Shown here: piece by piece, positions 17,446 through 26,659 of the stretch
How the letters are laid out: every line of letters starts with the position of its first letter
Numbering within the stretch: the stretch's first letter is position 1
Assembly (NCBI GenBank): GCA_013289265.1
Contig: JABDAH010000008.1
Location: 1 to 59,336, forward strand
DNA from: Alphaproteobacteria bacterium
GTDB taxonomy: Bacteria > Pseudomonadota > Alphaproteobacteria > UBA9219
Length of the DNA: 59,336 bases
Direction: 5' to 3'
Translations under genes and position numbers: made by a program
Notes under the pieces: model-generated
The model's input: only the letters and a program-made list of their open reading frames with translations
What the model was told of the DNA's origin: nothing
Databases searched by the model: none

Positions 17446-18237
17446 ATGAGCATTACAAACCAAATCCTGGTCTTTGACCGTGCTTTAATGCGCCAGCGCC
17501 GTAATCGCGCGGCGGCCTCATTTGTCGCGCATAGCGTTCTGTTTGACGAAATGGCCGCGCAATTGATGGACCGGTTAGCCGATATCAAGCGCAGCTTTTC
17601 GTCGGTACTTGATATTGGCGGGCAGAGCGGTTTTGTTGCCAAAACACCCGATACCTTTATTGTAAAGACAGATGTATCGGAACGAAGATTAAAACAAAGC
17701 TCCGATACGGCTGTTGTGGCCGATGAAGAGTTTCTACCCTTCGCAGTGCATAGTTTTGACCTGATTATCAGTAATGCCGTTTTGCACTGGGTGAATGATC
17801 TGCCCGGCGCCTTGGTGCAAATCAGGAAGGTATTAAAGCCGGAAGGGTTGTTTCTGGCTGCCATGCTGGGGGGGCAGACCTTGTGCGAATTGCGGCATTG
17901 TCTGATTGATGCCGAGCTCGCGGTAACTGGAGGCATTAGTCCACGCCTGTCACCAACAATAGAGCTGCAAAGTGCCAGCGGCTTATTACAGCGCGCTAAC
18001 TTCATTTTGCCGGTGGCGGATTCTGAAATCATTACCCTGACCTACACCGATATATATGCGCTGATGCGCGATCTGCGGGGCATGGGTGAAGCTAACGCCC
18101 ATCTGCACCGTCTGCGCCACACCACCCGTCGTGCGGTTTTCGAGGCCGCAGCTCACCTCTATAAAGAACGTTATGCAGGGGTTGATGGACGTATTCCTGC
18201 GACTTTCGAAATTATTTTCCTGCATGGATGGGGCTAA
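17446..18237 (+). CDS. NDUFAF5-like SAM-dependent methyltransferase
   Basis: A 263-residue class I methyltransferase. The N-terminal VFDRALMRQRRNRAA matches the opening motif of the BioC/NDUFAF5 group. A SAM-binding VLDIGGQSG follows at motif I, and LIISNAVLHWVNDLPGAL and LKPEGLFLAAMLGG at later motifs. The GGISPRLSP segment is typical of the NDUFAF5 branch, whose mitochondrial member acts as a complex I assembly factor (arginine hydroxylation). Motif I is slightly unusual (GGQSG). It is divergent from comF across 39 bases and followed by a palindromic repeat. Confidence 0.82.
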   Translation: MSITNQILVFDRALMRQRRNRAAASFVAHSVLFDEMAAQLMDRLADIKRSFSSVLDIGGQSGFVAKTPDTFIVKTDVSERRLKQSSDTAVVADEEFLPFAVHSFDLIISNAVLHWVNDLPGALVQIRKVLKPEGLFLAAMLGGQTLCELRHCLIDAELAVTGGISPRLSPTIELQSASGLLQRANFILPVADSEIITLTYTDIYALMRDLRGMGEANAHLHRLRHTTRRAVFEAAAHLYKERYAGVDGRIPATFEIIFLHGWG

Positions 18238-18240
18238 AGA

Positions 18241-18367
18241 ATTCCCCTCCCCTTGCGGGAGGGGTTAGGGGGGCTCGCTAAACAAGAAACCCCCTCACCT
18301 GCAAAAACTACGGGCTTAGCTAAAGCTAAACCCAAGTTTTTGCTTCCTCTCCCTCAAAGGGAGAGGA
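18241..18367. repeat. G/C-rich palindromic element downstream of the methyltransferase gene
   Basis: Left hairpin about 18243-18275 (CCCCTCCCCTTGCGGGAGGGG), inner 43-bp palindrome 18301-18343, right hairpin about 18346-18367 (CCTCTCCCTCAAAGGGAGAGG). The layout equals the copy at 11819-11943. Within the inner stem two A-T pairs of that copy are G-C pairs here, with one C-A mismatch, so pairing is mostly conserved. It begins 3 bases after the methyltransferase stop and could act as terminator or mRNA stabiliser. Confidence 0.88.
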
Positions 18368-18445
18368 ACTTACTCCATTTTAACCGGATTTTAGGGGGAA
18401 GAAACGAAGCTGAAGTGACAACTATATAAGGTCAGACCTGCCGCA

Positions 18446-20575
18446 ATGAACAAGCCTCTTTCCGATATCCATTCGCCGCTGATGGGGACGCCGCGCTTTC
18501 TCGGCCGGACTTTCAGCCTTTCGGCGCTTATTGCGGTTATCGGCATCGCCTTTTCTTTGTTGCTGTTTTATCTGGTGCGGCAGGAAGTCGACACCCTGTT
18601 GGCGCAGAAGCTGGAAAAACCCATCGTCAAGCTGGCCGAAGAGTTGCAGCAGAAAGTAACCAATGACGAGCATCTGGTCGACTCGCTCGCTGGATTGCTG
18701 GCGATCAATTCGGATATTTCGCGGGATGATCTCTATTCCTATATTAACGCCTCTTCCCGCGAGAGAAATAATATCGAACATGTTTATCTCGCAACGGTAA
18801 ATGATAAAAAAGTTCAGATCGAGCGCGAGCTATTTGATCATTCAAGTCTGGACGAAGCGCCATTCGCGCCTTCAACCATCGATGGATTGGACGGGCTGGT
18901 TCGTTATACCGGCGGCACAATGCGTCCGGCCTCTTCTGTATTTACGGCCAATGAGGGCGGACGCAAATGGCTGGTGATTGTCCGGCCCATTCATAGCCAT
19001 GCCGGCAAAGCCAACGTCATTTTTGGCTTTAGTCCGATTGATCATTTGTTCGGCGATTTGAACGCGATGCAGGAGAATGGCAGCCTGACGGAACTAAGCG
19101 TTATGGAAGATACCGGCACCGCGAAGCGGCCTTTTCTGCAGTTAAGCAAGGATTTGCCGCTGACTGCATCGCTTTTTTCCCTGCCGGAGAGCGAAGTCAA
19201 AATCACCCTGGATGATAGAAACTGGCGCGTTCATTTTACAAGCAATTTGCAGGGCCAGATTTATCTGATCATTGCGCTGCCCTTTATTCAACTCTTTATC
19301 GGGCTGTTATTAACGCTGGCCTTGATTATGTATCTGCGCATCATTCGTGAACGTGGCTCGGAAGTTACCAATCTGGCACTGTCATTGCGCCGCGCCAATA
19401 ATGAACTAAGCGACAAGATCGTTGAAGAAGAACGTATGGCGAGAGCCTTGCGGGAAGGCGAGCAACGTTACCGCGCCATTTTCGAAAATGCCGGTATCGG
19501 TATTTGCCAGATTGCGCTGAGCGGCGAATGGCTGAACGCCAATCATACGGCGGCGCACATTCTGGATTACGATAACCCGCAGGATTTGTTGTCGGACCAG
19601 CCGGATTATAATAAACGCCTTTTCCTCAACCACGCTGAACGCGATGAATTCTTTGCCAAGGTTATGGAAGGTAATGAGCGCGAATATGAAGCTGAGCTTT
19701 TTACCAAAACCAGACGCACCATCTGGGTTACACTCAGCGGCCATGGCGTGCATGGCAGGGAAAATGAGCCAGTATATTTCGAATGCACGCTCTATGATAT
19801 TACCGAACGGCGACAGGCGGAGTTTGGTCTGATACAGGCCAAGGAACAGGCGGATTTTGCCAATCGCAGTAAATCCGAATTCCTCGCCAATATGAGCCAT
19901 GAATTGCGCACACCGCTCAATGCTATTATTGGCTTTGCAGAAATCATCAAGGATCAGCTTTTCGGTGCCGTGGGACAGGCGCAATATGTCGAATATGCGC
20001 GTGATATATATGATTCGGGCGCGTTACTTCTGTCCCTGATCAACGATATTCTGGATATGTCAAAGATCGAAGCAGGCAAGCGCGCGCTGGCTGAGGCTGT
20101 GCTGGACATCGATAATGTCGTGAACTCGGTTGTGCGGTTAGTGGCGTCCCGCGCCAAGCTCAGCAAGCTGCACCTCAATTTGAAGGTGCCAAAAGATTTG
20201 CCTAGCCTGCGTGCCGAAGAACGCGCAGTAAAACAGGTGCTGACCAATTTGCTGACCAACGCCATTAAATTCACGCCCGAAGGCGGCGACGTTACGCTCA
20301 GTGTGTATTTGGATGATTCAAAGCGCATGTGTATCCGGGTGGAAGATTCCGGTATCGGTATCGCGCCAGAAGATATCGCCGTCGCGTTGGCACCCTTTGG
20401 CCAGATCGAAAGCGCGCTCAGCCGCAAAAATCAGGGTACAGGTTTGGGCCTGCCGCTTACCAAGGCGTTGGTCGAATTGCATGGTGGTATTCTGGATTTG
20501 CAGAGCAAATTCGGCAGCGGCACGACCGTGACGATTATTTTTCCGGCTGAGCGCGTCGTAACAAAAGCGATATAA
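18446..20575 (+). CDS. Membrane-bound PAS-domain sensor histidine kinase
   Basis: A 709-residue kinase. Predicted layout: membrane span 1 at residues 24-46, a periplasmic sensing region to about 270, span 2 at about 270-293, a coiled-coil, a PAS domain at roughly 335-455 ([19 protein letters not shown]), the HisKA helix with phosphoacceptor His485 in [19 protein letters not shown], and an ATPase domain with N box ([11 protein letters not shown]), G1 ([12 protein letters not shown]) and G2 ([12 protein letters not shown]). No receiver domain is fused and no response regulator is adjacent, so the partner is elsewhere. The HisKA segment resembles the PdhS/DivJ-type kinases of alphaproteobacteria. 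Confidence 0.9.
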   Translation: MNKPLSDIHSPLMGTPRFLGRTFSLSALIAVIGIAFSLLLFYLVRQEVDTLLAQKLEKPIVKLAEELQQKVTNDEHLVDSLAGLLAINSDISRDDLYSYINASSRERNNIEHVYLATVNDKKVQIERELFDHSSLDEAPFAPSTIDGLDGLVRYTGGTMRPASSVFTANEGGRKWLVIVRPIHSHAGKANVIFGFSPIDHLFGDLNAMQENGSLTELSVMEDTGTAKRPFLQLSKDLPLTASLFSLPESEVKITLDDRNWRVHFTSNLQGQIYLIIALPFIQLFIGLLLTLALIMYLRIIRERGSEVTNLALSLRRANNELSDKIVEEERMARALREGEQRYRAIFENAGIGICQIALSGEWLNANHTAAHILDYDNPQDLLSDQPDYNKRLFLNHAERDEFFAKVMEGNEREYEAELFTKTRRTIWVTLSGHGVHGRENEPVYFECTLYDITERRQAEFGLIQAKEQADFANRSKSEFLANMSHELRTPLNAIIGFAEIIKDQLFGAVGQAQYVEYARDIYDSGALLLSLINDILDMSKIEAGKRALAEAVLDIDNVVNSVVRLVASRAKLSKLHLNLKVPKDLPSLRAEERAVKQVLTNLLTNAIKFTPEGGDVTLSVYLDDSKRMCIRVEDSGIGIAPEDIAVALAPFGQIESALSRKNQGTGLGLPLTKALVELHGGILDLQSKFGSGTTVTIIFPAERVVTKAI

Positions 20576-20586
20576 ATCGGGTTTTG

Positions 20587-20634
20587 CTACGCAGAGAGCA
20601 TACGGTCGATCTCGTCCTGGCTGGTTGCGGCGCA
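20587..20634 (-). pseudogene. Possible relic of a CheY-binding (FliM/CheZ-type) peptide
   Basis: Between murI and the kinase gene, a 48-base reverse-strand stretch bounded by TAG codons reads CAATSQDEIDRMLSA. SQDEIDxLL is the signature of FliM N-termini and of C-terminal tails on some chemotaxis proteins. There is no start codon or room for a gene, so it is either a fossil 3' end or chance. The match is short. Confidence 0.3.
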
Positions 20635-20650
20635 CTATCGAACACGGACT

Positions 20651-21484
20651 TTATGTGCGGGCTGCGTAGGAATTTGTGGGTTCGCGATTTTCGACGTTGA
20701 TGTCATATCCAAGGAACCGTTCCGCCAGCCGTTCAAAACGCTCCGGCGCATTCGTCACATAAAAGCTGGTTTTGCCAACTTCGGTTCCTACGCGCAGCAA
20801 ATCATTTCGGACCAGGAAAGTTTCGACGGCGATAGCAGTGGTTGATGCGCTGTCGATAATTTGAACGGAGGCGGGCAAGTGTTTGCGGATGGTAGATGCA
20901 AGCAACGGAAAATGTGTGCAGCCCAAAACAAGAACATCAAAGTCTGGCTGTAACATACTGAGATATCGCGAAATAATAGCGTCAGCTTCCGCGCCGTCAC
21001 TCCAGCCTTCTTCCACTAATGCTACCAGTAGATTGCAGGCTAGCATCTGTATATGGGCGTCAGGCCGGTAATGTTTAATGGCTGCGGCATAGGCACCGGA
21101 CTTGACCGTGCCTTCGGTTGCCAGCACAGCGATACGACCGGTAATGGATGTTTTAGCAGCAGCCTGTGCGCCAGGGTCAATAACGCCGAGGCAGGGCAAG
21201 TCTTCTAATAGGGAAGGCAGGCTCGGCAGGGCAACAGCCGTCGCCGTGTTGCAGGCGATGACCAGTAGCTTGATATTATTTTCCATCAATTCCCGCGCCG
21301 CCTGCACGGTATATTGCAGAACAGCCTCTGGACTTTTGGTGCCATAGGGTAGATGAGCGGTATCGCCGAGGTAAATAAAATCCTCATGCGGTAATGCGGC
21401 GCGCAACGCCTTGTAAACCGTGAGGCCGCCGATACCGGAATCAAAAACGCCGATAGGGCTGGTGCGCTTATCTTCCGAACTCAT
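20651..21484 (-). CDS. murI: Glutamate racemase
   Basis: Makes D-glutamate for peptidoglycan. A 277-residue protein with [12 protein letters not shown] at residues 12-23 and both catalytic cysteines, C78 in IACNTATA and C189 in LGCTHFPLL. The start overlaps the stop of the upstream aminotransferase by 4 bases, so the two are co-translated. The C-terminus ([12 protein letters not shown]) is not conserved. Confidence 0.95.
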   Translation of the reverse strand: MSSEDKRTSPIGVFDSGIGGLTVYKALRAALPHEDFIYLGDTAHLPYGTKSPEAVLQYTVQAARELMENNIKLLVIACNTATAVALPSLPSLLEDLPCLGVIDPGAQAAAKTSITGRIAVLATEGTVKSGAYAAAIKHYRPDAHIQMLACNLLVALVEEGWSDGAEADAIISRYLSMLQPDFDVLVLGCTHFPLLASTIRKHLPASVQIIDSASTTAIAVETFLVRNDLLRVGTEVGKTSFYVTNAPERFERLAERFLGYDINVENREPTNSYAART

Positions 21485-22695
21485 GCGGCGCTTAAATGTC
21501 CGTCGCGGCGGAACATATCCTTGATGCCGCGAATGGCTTGGCGTGTGCGTTCTTCATTTTCGATCAGGGCGAAACGCACATAATCGTCGCCGAATTCGCC
21601 GAAGCCGATGCCGGGGGAGACGGATACTTTCGCATCCAGCATCAGTTTCTTGGTGAATTCCAGCGATTTCAAAGCTGCATAGGGTTCTGGAATCTTCGCC
21701 CAGATATACATTGTGGCTTTGGGTTTATCGACCATCCAGCCCGCTTCGTGCAGGCCTTTCACCAGCACGTCGCGGCGTTTCTGGTAAATGGCGCAGATAT
21801 CGCTGACGCAGTCCTGTGGTCCTTCAAGGGCCGCGATGGATGCCACCTGTATCGGCGTGAAAGTGCCATAATCATGGTAGCCTTTGATACGCGCCAGCGC
21901 ATGCACCAAAGTTTTGTTGCCAACCATAAAGCCGACGCGCCAGCCCGCCATATTGTAGCTTTTGCTCATCGTGAAAAATTCGACGGCGACATCTTTCGCA
22001 CCCGGCACCTGCATGATGCTGGGGCATTTCCAGCCATCGAAACAGATATCGGCATAGGCAAGGTCATGGACGACATAGATGCCGTGTTCCTTGGCCAACG
22101 CCACGATACGCTCAAAGAAATCCAGCTCCACGCATTGCGCGGTTGGGTTCGCGGGGAAATTAATAATCAGCATCTTGGGCTTCGGGATGCGCGACTTAAT
22201 CGCTTTCTCAAGCTCGGCGAAAAAATCGATACCGGGTGCCATCGGCACTTGCTGAATATCGGCGCCCGCAATCACGGGGCCGTAAATATGAATGGGGTAG
22301 CTGGGATTCGGTACCAGAACGCAATCGCCGTGATCAAGTGTCGCCAGCGCCAGATGCGCGATACCTTCCTTGGAACCTATCGTAACAATGGCTTCTGACT
22401 CAGGATCAAGCTCCACGCCATAACGTGTCTTGTACCAGTTGCAAATCGCGCGACGCAGACGTGGAATACCTTTGGAAGTCGAGTAGCCGTGCGTATCCGG
22501 GCGCTTGATCGTCTCCACCAGTTTATTGACAATATGGTCTGGTGTCGGGCCATCCGGGTTGCCCATGCCAAAATCGATGATGTCTTCACCACGGCGCCGC
22601 GCGGCGAGTTTCAGCTCAGACGTGATATTGAAAACATAGGGGGGAAGGCGTGTCACGCGTGAAAATTCACGCGGCAAGTCTGGGAATTCCGACAT
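21481..22695 (-). CDS. PLP-dependent aminotransferase (AlaC-like)
   Basis: A 404-residue fold-type I aminotransferase. The PLP lysine is in [15 protein letters not shown], the substrate arginine lies in [12 protein letters not shown], and NFPANPTAQ and [11 protein letters not shown] mark the cofactor pocket. Its sequence is closest to alanine-glutamate transaminase AlaC and LL-diaminopimelate aminotransferase-like proteins; the exact substrate is not certain. Coupling to murI by an ATGA overlap fits a supply of glutamate or alanine to wall synthesis, which is inference. Confidence 0.88.
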   Translation of the reverse strand: MSEFPDLPREFSRVTRLPPYVFNITSELKLAARRRGEDIIDFGMGNPDGPTPDHIVNKLVETIKRPDTHGYSTSKGIPRLRRAICNWYKTRYGVELDPESEAIVTIGSKEGIAHLALATLDHGDCVLVPNPSYPIHIYGPVIAGADIQQVPMAPGIDFFAELEKAIKSRIPKPKMLIINFPANPTAQCVELDFFERIVALAKEHGIYVVHDLAYADICFDGWKCPSIMQVPGAKDVAVEFFTMSKSYNMAGWRVGFMVGNKTLVHALARIKGYHDYGTFTPIQVASIAALEGPQDCVSDICAIYQKRRDVLVKGLHEAGWMVDKPKATMYIWAKIPEPYAALKSLEFTKKLMLDAKVSVSPGIGFGEFGDDYVRFALIENEERTRQAIRGIKDMFRRDGHLSAA

Positions 22696-22786
22696 AATAA
22701 CCTCAACGTCAGCGCCTGGAACCGTCCAAGCGACGTGTCACGCTTTGTTGCGTGACGAGGTTATCTTAGCCTGCTTTTATAAAAGC

Positions 22787-23404
22787 TCAAGCCGCGCTTC
22801 GCGCCTGCGTCTGATCCATATTCTGGGCGACGAATTCCCAGTTGATAAGGTTATCGAGGAACACTTGCACCATATCGGCGCGGCGGTTCTGGTAATCAAG
22901 GTAATAGGCATGCTCCCACACATCGCAGGTCAGCAGCGCTTTCTGGCCTTGCACCAGCGGGTTTTCTGCGTTGCCGGTTTTAGTGATTTTCAACTTGCCC
23001 TGTTCGTCCAGCACCAGCCAGGCCCAGCCGGAACCGAATTGCTCAGTCGCCGCTTTTTTAAATTCGGTCTTGAAGTCACTCAGATTACCAAAAGCCTTGT
23101 CTATTTGCTGCACAACCGTGCTGTCGGGTTTACCGCCTTTAGGTGACAGGCAGTTCCAGAAGAAATTATGGTTCCAGACCTGTCCCGCATTGTTAAAGAT
23201 TTTGGTCTGATCCTGATTTTTATGGCTTTCCTTGATGATATTCTCGAGCCCGGCTTTTTCGTAAGGCGTCCCCTCGATCAGCTTGTTCAGCGTATCGACA
23301 TAGGTTTTGTGATGCTTACCATGATGGAAATCGAGCGTCTGTTCCGACATATGCGGGGCCAAGGCATCTTTGGCAAAGGGGAGGGGCATAAGGCTGAAAG
23401 TCAT
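22787..23404 (-). CDS. sodB: Superoxide dismutase, iron type
   Basis: Converts superoxide to hydrogen peroxide and oxygen in the cytoplasm. A 205-residue protein with metal ligands H27, H79, D161 and H165 (HHGKHH, WNHNFFW, DVWEHAYYLDY). The AGQVWNHNFFWNCL and GSGWAWLV segments indicate the Fe-type. I chose the ATG at 23404 with AGGAG before it, and rejected an upstream frame of 47 residues without family match. A short stem (CCTG/CAGG, 23412-23424) overlaps the ribosome binding site and could modulate translation. Confidence 0.95.
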   Translation of the reverse strand: MTFSLMPLPFAKDALAPHMSEQTLDFHHGKHHKTYVDTLNKLIEGTPYEKAGLENIIKESHKNQDQTKIFNNAGQVWNHNFFWNCLSPKGGKPDSTVVQQIDKAFGNLSDFKTEFKKAATEQFGSGWAWLVLDEQGKLKITKTGNAENPLVQGQKALLTCDVWEHAYYLDYQNRRADMVQVFLDNLINWEFVAQNMDQTQARSAA

Positions 23405-23515
23405 GGGATCTCCTGAAAAACAGGTTGGGACGGCGCGGGAAGTTTGGCTTAATCCATATAAAGTCTCTATTAAAAAGAGCTTGGATTTCGTCGCAATTAC
23501 TGGGAAAACAGCGTT

Positions 23516-23968
23516 ATGGGCGAAAAAGCACTCGAGGTTTACCAAGGCAATGACTGGCTGACTTACCGTTGGCCGGTGGCGCAGGTCTTTGACACACTCG
23601 ACCGTATTCGCGACCTATGCCACAGCCTGTCGCCGGTTGGCGGCGCTATACCGCAACTGCCCGTTTCATCCGCGCCGCGCTACGATGTACCGATGGAGGA
23701 CGAGCGGCTCAATCTGTTCGTCGGCATTATCGAACTATGTGACGATCTGTCGGGCGAGATGGATACGTTGCTCGCGGACTTATCTTCTTTCATGCAAAAA
23801 GAAATGAAGCTGCGCTGGATGGGGTTTGAGATGCGGCTGCATCTGACCGAGATGCGAACGATCGCCTTGCTCGAGCATCAGGCTTATGAGCCTTCCGGCC
23901 ACGCCGTCGATGCGGTTTTGGCGCTAGCGGCGCGCATCCGCGATCTGTTGCGACAGGTCGATCAGTAA
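23516..23968 (+). CDS. Hypothetical protein (150 aa)
   Basis: Not recognised. A soluble, mostly helical, acidic protein with no signal peptide; the middle (LNLFVGIIELCDDLSGEMD) and end (VDAVLALAARIRDLLRQVD) are amphipathic helices. Composition and codon use are like those of housekeeping neighbours, so it is probably a real lineage-restricted gene. It is divergent from sodB across 111 bases. Confidence 0.7.
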   Translation: MGEKALEVYQGNDWLTYRWPVAQVFDTLDRIRDLCHSLSPVGGAIPQLPVSSAPRYDVPMEDERLNLFVGIIELCDDLSGEMDTLLADLSSFMQKEMKLRWMGFEMRLHLTEMRTIALLEHQAYEPSGHAVDAVLALAARIRDLLRQVDQ

Positions 23969-24030
23969 AATTATATTTTGAGTCTCAACAGTTTTTATTA
24001 CTGTTAGTTGCTTCGCTATAATGCAGAAAT

Positions 24031-24591
24031 CTAACGCCCGTCGTTCGGCGGTAATTGCGATGGTGGGCTACCTGCCGGATGCGCGTCTTGCATCGCAGGT
24101 GCTGCGTTCGGGCGGTTCATTGCATGATGTTCATCGCGGCGATCAGGATTGCCGGGGCTGCGATGCTCGGCACGTGCAGCATCCATTTTCTCCCGAAGAG
24201 CCATAATGCGTCCGTGTAAGGCTTCACGCTGTTCACGCAATGTCTGCCATTTCTGTTGGCAGTCAGTACGGTCCTGACCTTTGGAATTCATACACTGTGT
24301 TTTAAGCTGATCATGTTGCGCTTCGAGATTTTCATGCTCGTCGCGAATTTTTTGCATCTCCTCGCGGACTTCCTGCCGCGCCATATTGTGCGCGCCGATT
24401 TCATCTTCCGTCGGTGGAGTGGGTGATTGCGCGCTATCATGCGGCTCGTCGGCGTTGTGCCCCATATGCTGGAGCGGCGCTTCCTTGCCACCTGGCTGTT
24501 GTGCATAGGCACCAGCGCCAAAGGCAAGGATGCAAGTCAGGGCAATAAGAAAACTGGTGTTCCGTGGGGCGCTTGGGAAGGAAAAGGGCAT
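24031..24591 (-). CDS. Hypothetical exported coiled-coil protein (186 aa)
   Basis: Begins with a signal peptide: a hydrophobic core at about residues 14-28 and a likely cleavage after AYA (residue 30). The mature part is polar and His/Pro/Gln-rich, with a long charged helix (EVREEMQKIRDEHENLEAQ) that should form a coiled coil, and two Cys 11 residues apart (C101 and C112 region) that could form a disulfide in the periplasm. No family recognised. The Pro/His-rich tail (HHAMNRPNAAPAMQ) is low complexity. Confidence 0.65.
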   Translation of the reverse strand: MPFSFPSAPRNTSFLIALTCILAFGAGAYAQQPGGKEAPLQHMGHNADEPHDSAQSPTPPTEDEIGAHNMARQEVREEMQKIRDEHENLEAQHDQLKTQCMNSKGQDRTDCQQKWQTLREQREALHGRIMALREKMDAARAEHRSPGNPDRRDEHHAMNRPNAAPAMQDAHPAGSPPSQLPPNDGR

Positions 24592-24685
24592 CCATATCTC
24601 CGGCTCAGGACAGGCGGTTCATCGCCTCTGCATTGTTAGAGTGTCATAGAATTGGGACTGAACTATGGCGGCTTTAAGGTAATGA

Positions 24686-25264
24686 CTAGAAAACCTGAAG
24701 TTCTGTGGCCACTTTGTCAAGCGGTGCATCATGCAAACCGGCTGGAATTTCAGCTACTTCCTGCTGGCTGTAGGCAATACCGATAGCGATTATTGCTTTG
24801 CGCTGCCGCAGTTGCGTCAGGGTGCGGTCATAATAACCGCCGCCATAGCCCAATCGGTTTTTGTGATTATCAAAGCCCAAAAGCGGCACAAAGATGATAT
24901 CGGGATCGGTAGTCGCCGCTTCCGGCAGAGGCTCATGAATACCAAATAGACCCAGTTCAAGCGCATCCCCCGGATAATAGGTGCGAAACAACAATGGCTT
25001 TTTTTTGCCGATGATAACGGGCAGAGCGATAGGACAGCCTTGATTCCGCAAAGCGTCAGCCAGCGGCATGGGGTCGATTTCCGTTCCACGCGCATGGTAG
25101 ACGGCGACAGTGCAACCGGCAGGAAAAGCAACGTTTTTTAAAATAGCATCGCGCAGCATCAAACCTGCCTGTGGGTTTTGCGCAGCTGCTTCCCTGCGGC
25201 GTGCATCCAGCAAGCGGCGCAATTCCTGTTTTTGTTGCCGCAGATGGATGGGGGGATAAGTCAC
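24686..25264 (-). CDS. 5-formyltetrahydrofolate cyclo-ligase
   Basis: Converts 5-formyl-THF to 5,10-methenyl-THF with ATP. Conserved segments are KQELRRLLDARR at the N-terminus, AVYHARGTEIDPMPLA, FVPLLGFDNHKNRLGYGGGYYDRTL (the ATP and folate loop) and IGIAYSQQEV. I propose a GTG start at 25264, giving 192 residues, the usual size; a longer frame to 25372 would run into the 6S-like RNA. No good ribosome binding site precedes the GTG, so the start is uncertain. The order zapA, 6S RNA, cyclo-ligase is conserved in many proteobacteria. Confidence 0.9.
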   Translation of the reverse strand: MTYPPIHLRQQKQELRRLLDARRREAAAQNPQAGLMLRDAILKNVAFPAGCTVAVYHARGTEIDPMPLADALRNQGCPIALPVIIGKKKPLLFRTYYPGDALELGLFGIHEPLPEAATTDPDIIFVPLLGFDNHKNRLGYGGGYYDRTLTQLRQRKAIIAIGIAYSQQEVAEIPAGLHDAPLDKVATELQVF

Positions 25265-25321
25265 GGGAGGGTTCGTTCTAAAGCCAAGAAAGCGGAAGGC
25301 CCCACATTGGCCGGTGGCTAT

Positions 25322-25480
25322 ACTATCCTCCATGGCCTGCATAAGCAGGTGGGCGCCATATAACCAAACCACGGTCTGGTCAGGGACAGCTCCCTAGGAG
25401 TTCTAATTATCGGCCCTGGGGATTTGATGCCTATCGCACCACGCAGAAACCTTCCAAGAGGTACTTTAAGCTTTGGTGGC
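25322..25480 (-). ncRNA. ssrS: Probable 6S RNA (approximate ends)
   Basis: Called from synteny and structure. It lies between zapA and the cyclo-ligase gene, where ssrS sits in many proteobacteria. On the reverse strand an internal hairpin has CTCC-TA-GGAG at its tip (plus-strand AGCTCCCTAGGAGT near 25389), closed by CAGGG/CCCTG, then an outer stem pairs GGTGCGATA with TATGGCGCCC. A CCTGC-TTAT-GCAGG hairpin follows near the 3' end. 6S RNA binds the sigma70 RNA polymerase holoenzyme in stationary phase. Ends are estimates within about 15 bases. Confidence 0.62.
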
Positions 25481-25537
25481 TCTAAAAGGAAGGCTTTGTT
25501 TTGCTTTCATGGCAAAAAGCATACAGCTTCTTTAGCG

Positions 25538-25846
25538 TTAAGCATTACCGATTTGCGCTGTAATATCAGCTACGCGCTGGCGTAAATGTTCAACTGCCGC
25601 AACCAGTAAGTCCTCGTCATCGGTCAGTTTCTGGCTGGTATTCTGGTGCAGATCGAACAACTGATCGGCCAGATGCAGGCAGGTTAGCATAAGAAGCCGG
25701 GGCTCGGTCGTATTGCCGACTTTGTCGGCCACAACCTGCATTTTTTCTTCGACGAACTGAACCAGCTGCTTTAGCCGTTCTTCTTCACCGGGGCTGCAAT
25801 TGATGCTGTAATCGCGGCCATAAAGTTTGATGGCGAGTTTTGACAT
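25538..25846 (-). CDS. zapA: Cell division protein ZapA
   Basis: A 102-residue protein of the ZapA family, which crosslinks and stabilises FtsZ filaments. Matching features: the N-terminal strand LAIKLYGRDYSINCSPGEEERL, the RLLMLTCLHLADQLFDL helix and a C-terminal coiled coil (LLVAAVEHLRQRVADI). It begins 2 bases after the upstream coiled-coil gene, so the two form a unit. Confidence 0.88.
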   Translation of the reverse strand: MSKLAIKLYGRDYSINCSPGEEERLKQLVQFVEEKMQVVADKVGNTTEPRLLMLTCLHLADQLFDLHQNTSQKLTDDEDLLVAAVEHLRQRVADITAQIGNA

Positions 25847-25848
25847 GT

Positions 25849-26073
25849 TTAGTGCCTCAAGATGTTTTCGACATGTTCAATGCTTTGGTCGAGCCGTGAG
25901 GCTACCTTCTGCGCGACGGCCATAACACCGGCTTCGCGGGCGCGTAACTGCTTGAGAAGATCATTGTATTTTTTCGAGGCTTCGCGGCGATGGCTGCTGT
26001 CGATACCGACTTTATCTTCGAGCGCAAAAAGGAGTTCATCCAGCTCTTCAAGCTTTTGCTTCAGGCGTTGCAT
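25849..26073 (-). CDS. Short coiled-coil protein upstream of zapA (DUF4164-like)
   Basis: A 74-residue all-helical, highly charged protein (KQKLEELDELLFALEDKV, LLKQLRAREAGVMAVAQKV) with heptad spacing. The family is placed by size and by position directly before zapA in alphaproteobacteria; I infer a division-related partner. No enzymatic motif. The 2-base gap to zapA implies cotranslation. Confidence 0.75.
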   Translation of the reverse strand: MQRLKQKLEELDELLFALEDKVGIDSSHRREASKKYNDLLKQLRAREAGVMAVAQKVASRLDQSIEHVENILRH

Positions 26074-26234
26074 GAGTATCCTCCCGAATCTGTTTATATT
26101 CCAAGACTATGCCTCCCTTTTGCTGGCGTCAATTGATGAGTCGTGGTTTAACAAATTTGCTTTACCGGTTTACAGGGATTAACTGCATGATAGAATGGCT
26201 CTATTATTTTTTTAGCTAATATTTGGAGGTTATA

Positions 26235-26585
26235 ATGGGAAGCAAAGGATCCGATAATTCAGGTAGCACCGGTGGCTTTTTTGATCACCTATCTTCAGAT
26301 CCGCTCATGACTGATGCCAGTGCCGCATTAACTGGCGGCGGTGATTTAGAAAAAATAAGGTTGTTAGCTGATACTCTTACTCAATATAATAGAGACATCG
26401 TAGCTTACAGCAGTCTTGTTGAAAGTCTTAACACTTTAGGTGATTTAAGAAAAGTATTGCTTAAAGGATCCCCACTAAAATCGGAAACAAGGGTGTTTGG
26501 CTACACAGGTGAAATTGATCACATGGTTATAAGAGTTGATTTTAGGCGCAGAAATCAATGGCCTTTTCCTTTTGTGACACCCTAA
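26235..26585 (+). CDS. Hypothetical protein (116 aa), A/T-rich
   Basis: Not recognised. GGAGG at 26225-26229 with a five-base gap selects the ATG at 26235 over an earlier one. The N-terminus is Gly/Ser-rich and flexible ([17 protein letters not shown]), the rest mixed. No signal peptide or span. Base composition is more A/T-rich than tkt next to it, and the strong ribosome binding site supports translation. Possibly a lineage-specific gene. Confidence 0.6.
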   Translation: MGSKGSDNSGSTGGFFDHLSSDPLMTDASAALTGGGDLEKIRLLADTLTQYNRDIVAYSSLVESLNTLGDLRKVLLKGSPLKSETRVFGYTGEIDHMVIRVDFRRRNQWPFPFVTP

Positions 26586-26659
26586 CTAATCAGTTGCGCC
26601 AGGGCAGTAAATTCGGCATTTTGCCTGCATATTTAAGCCAATCCCAATCAGGATATGAA

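Noticed and set aside
17407-17463. Longer N-terminus of ComF
   Set aside because: It overlaps the divergent methyltransferase gene start and has no zinc-ribbon residues.
25265-25372. Longer N-terminus of the cyclo-ligase
   Set aside because: It overlaps the 6S-like RNA and has no family match.
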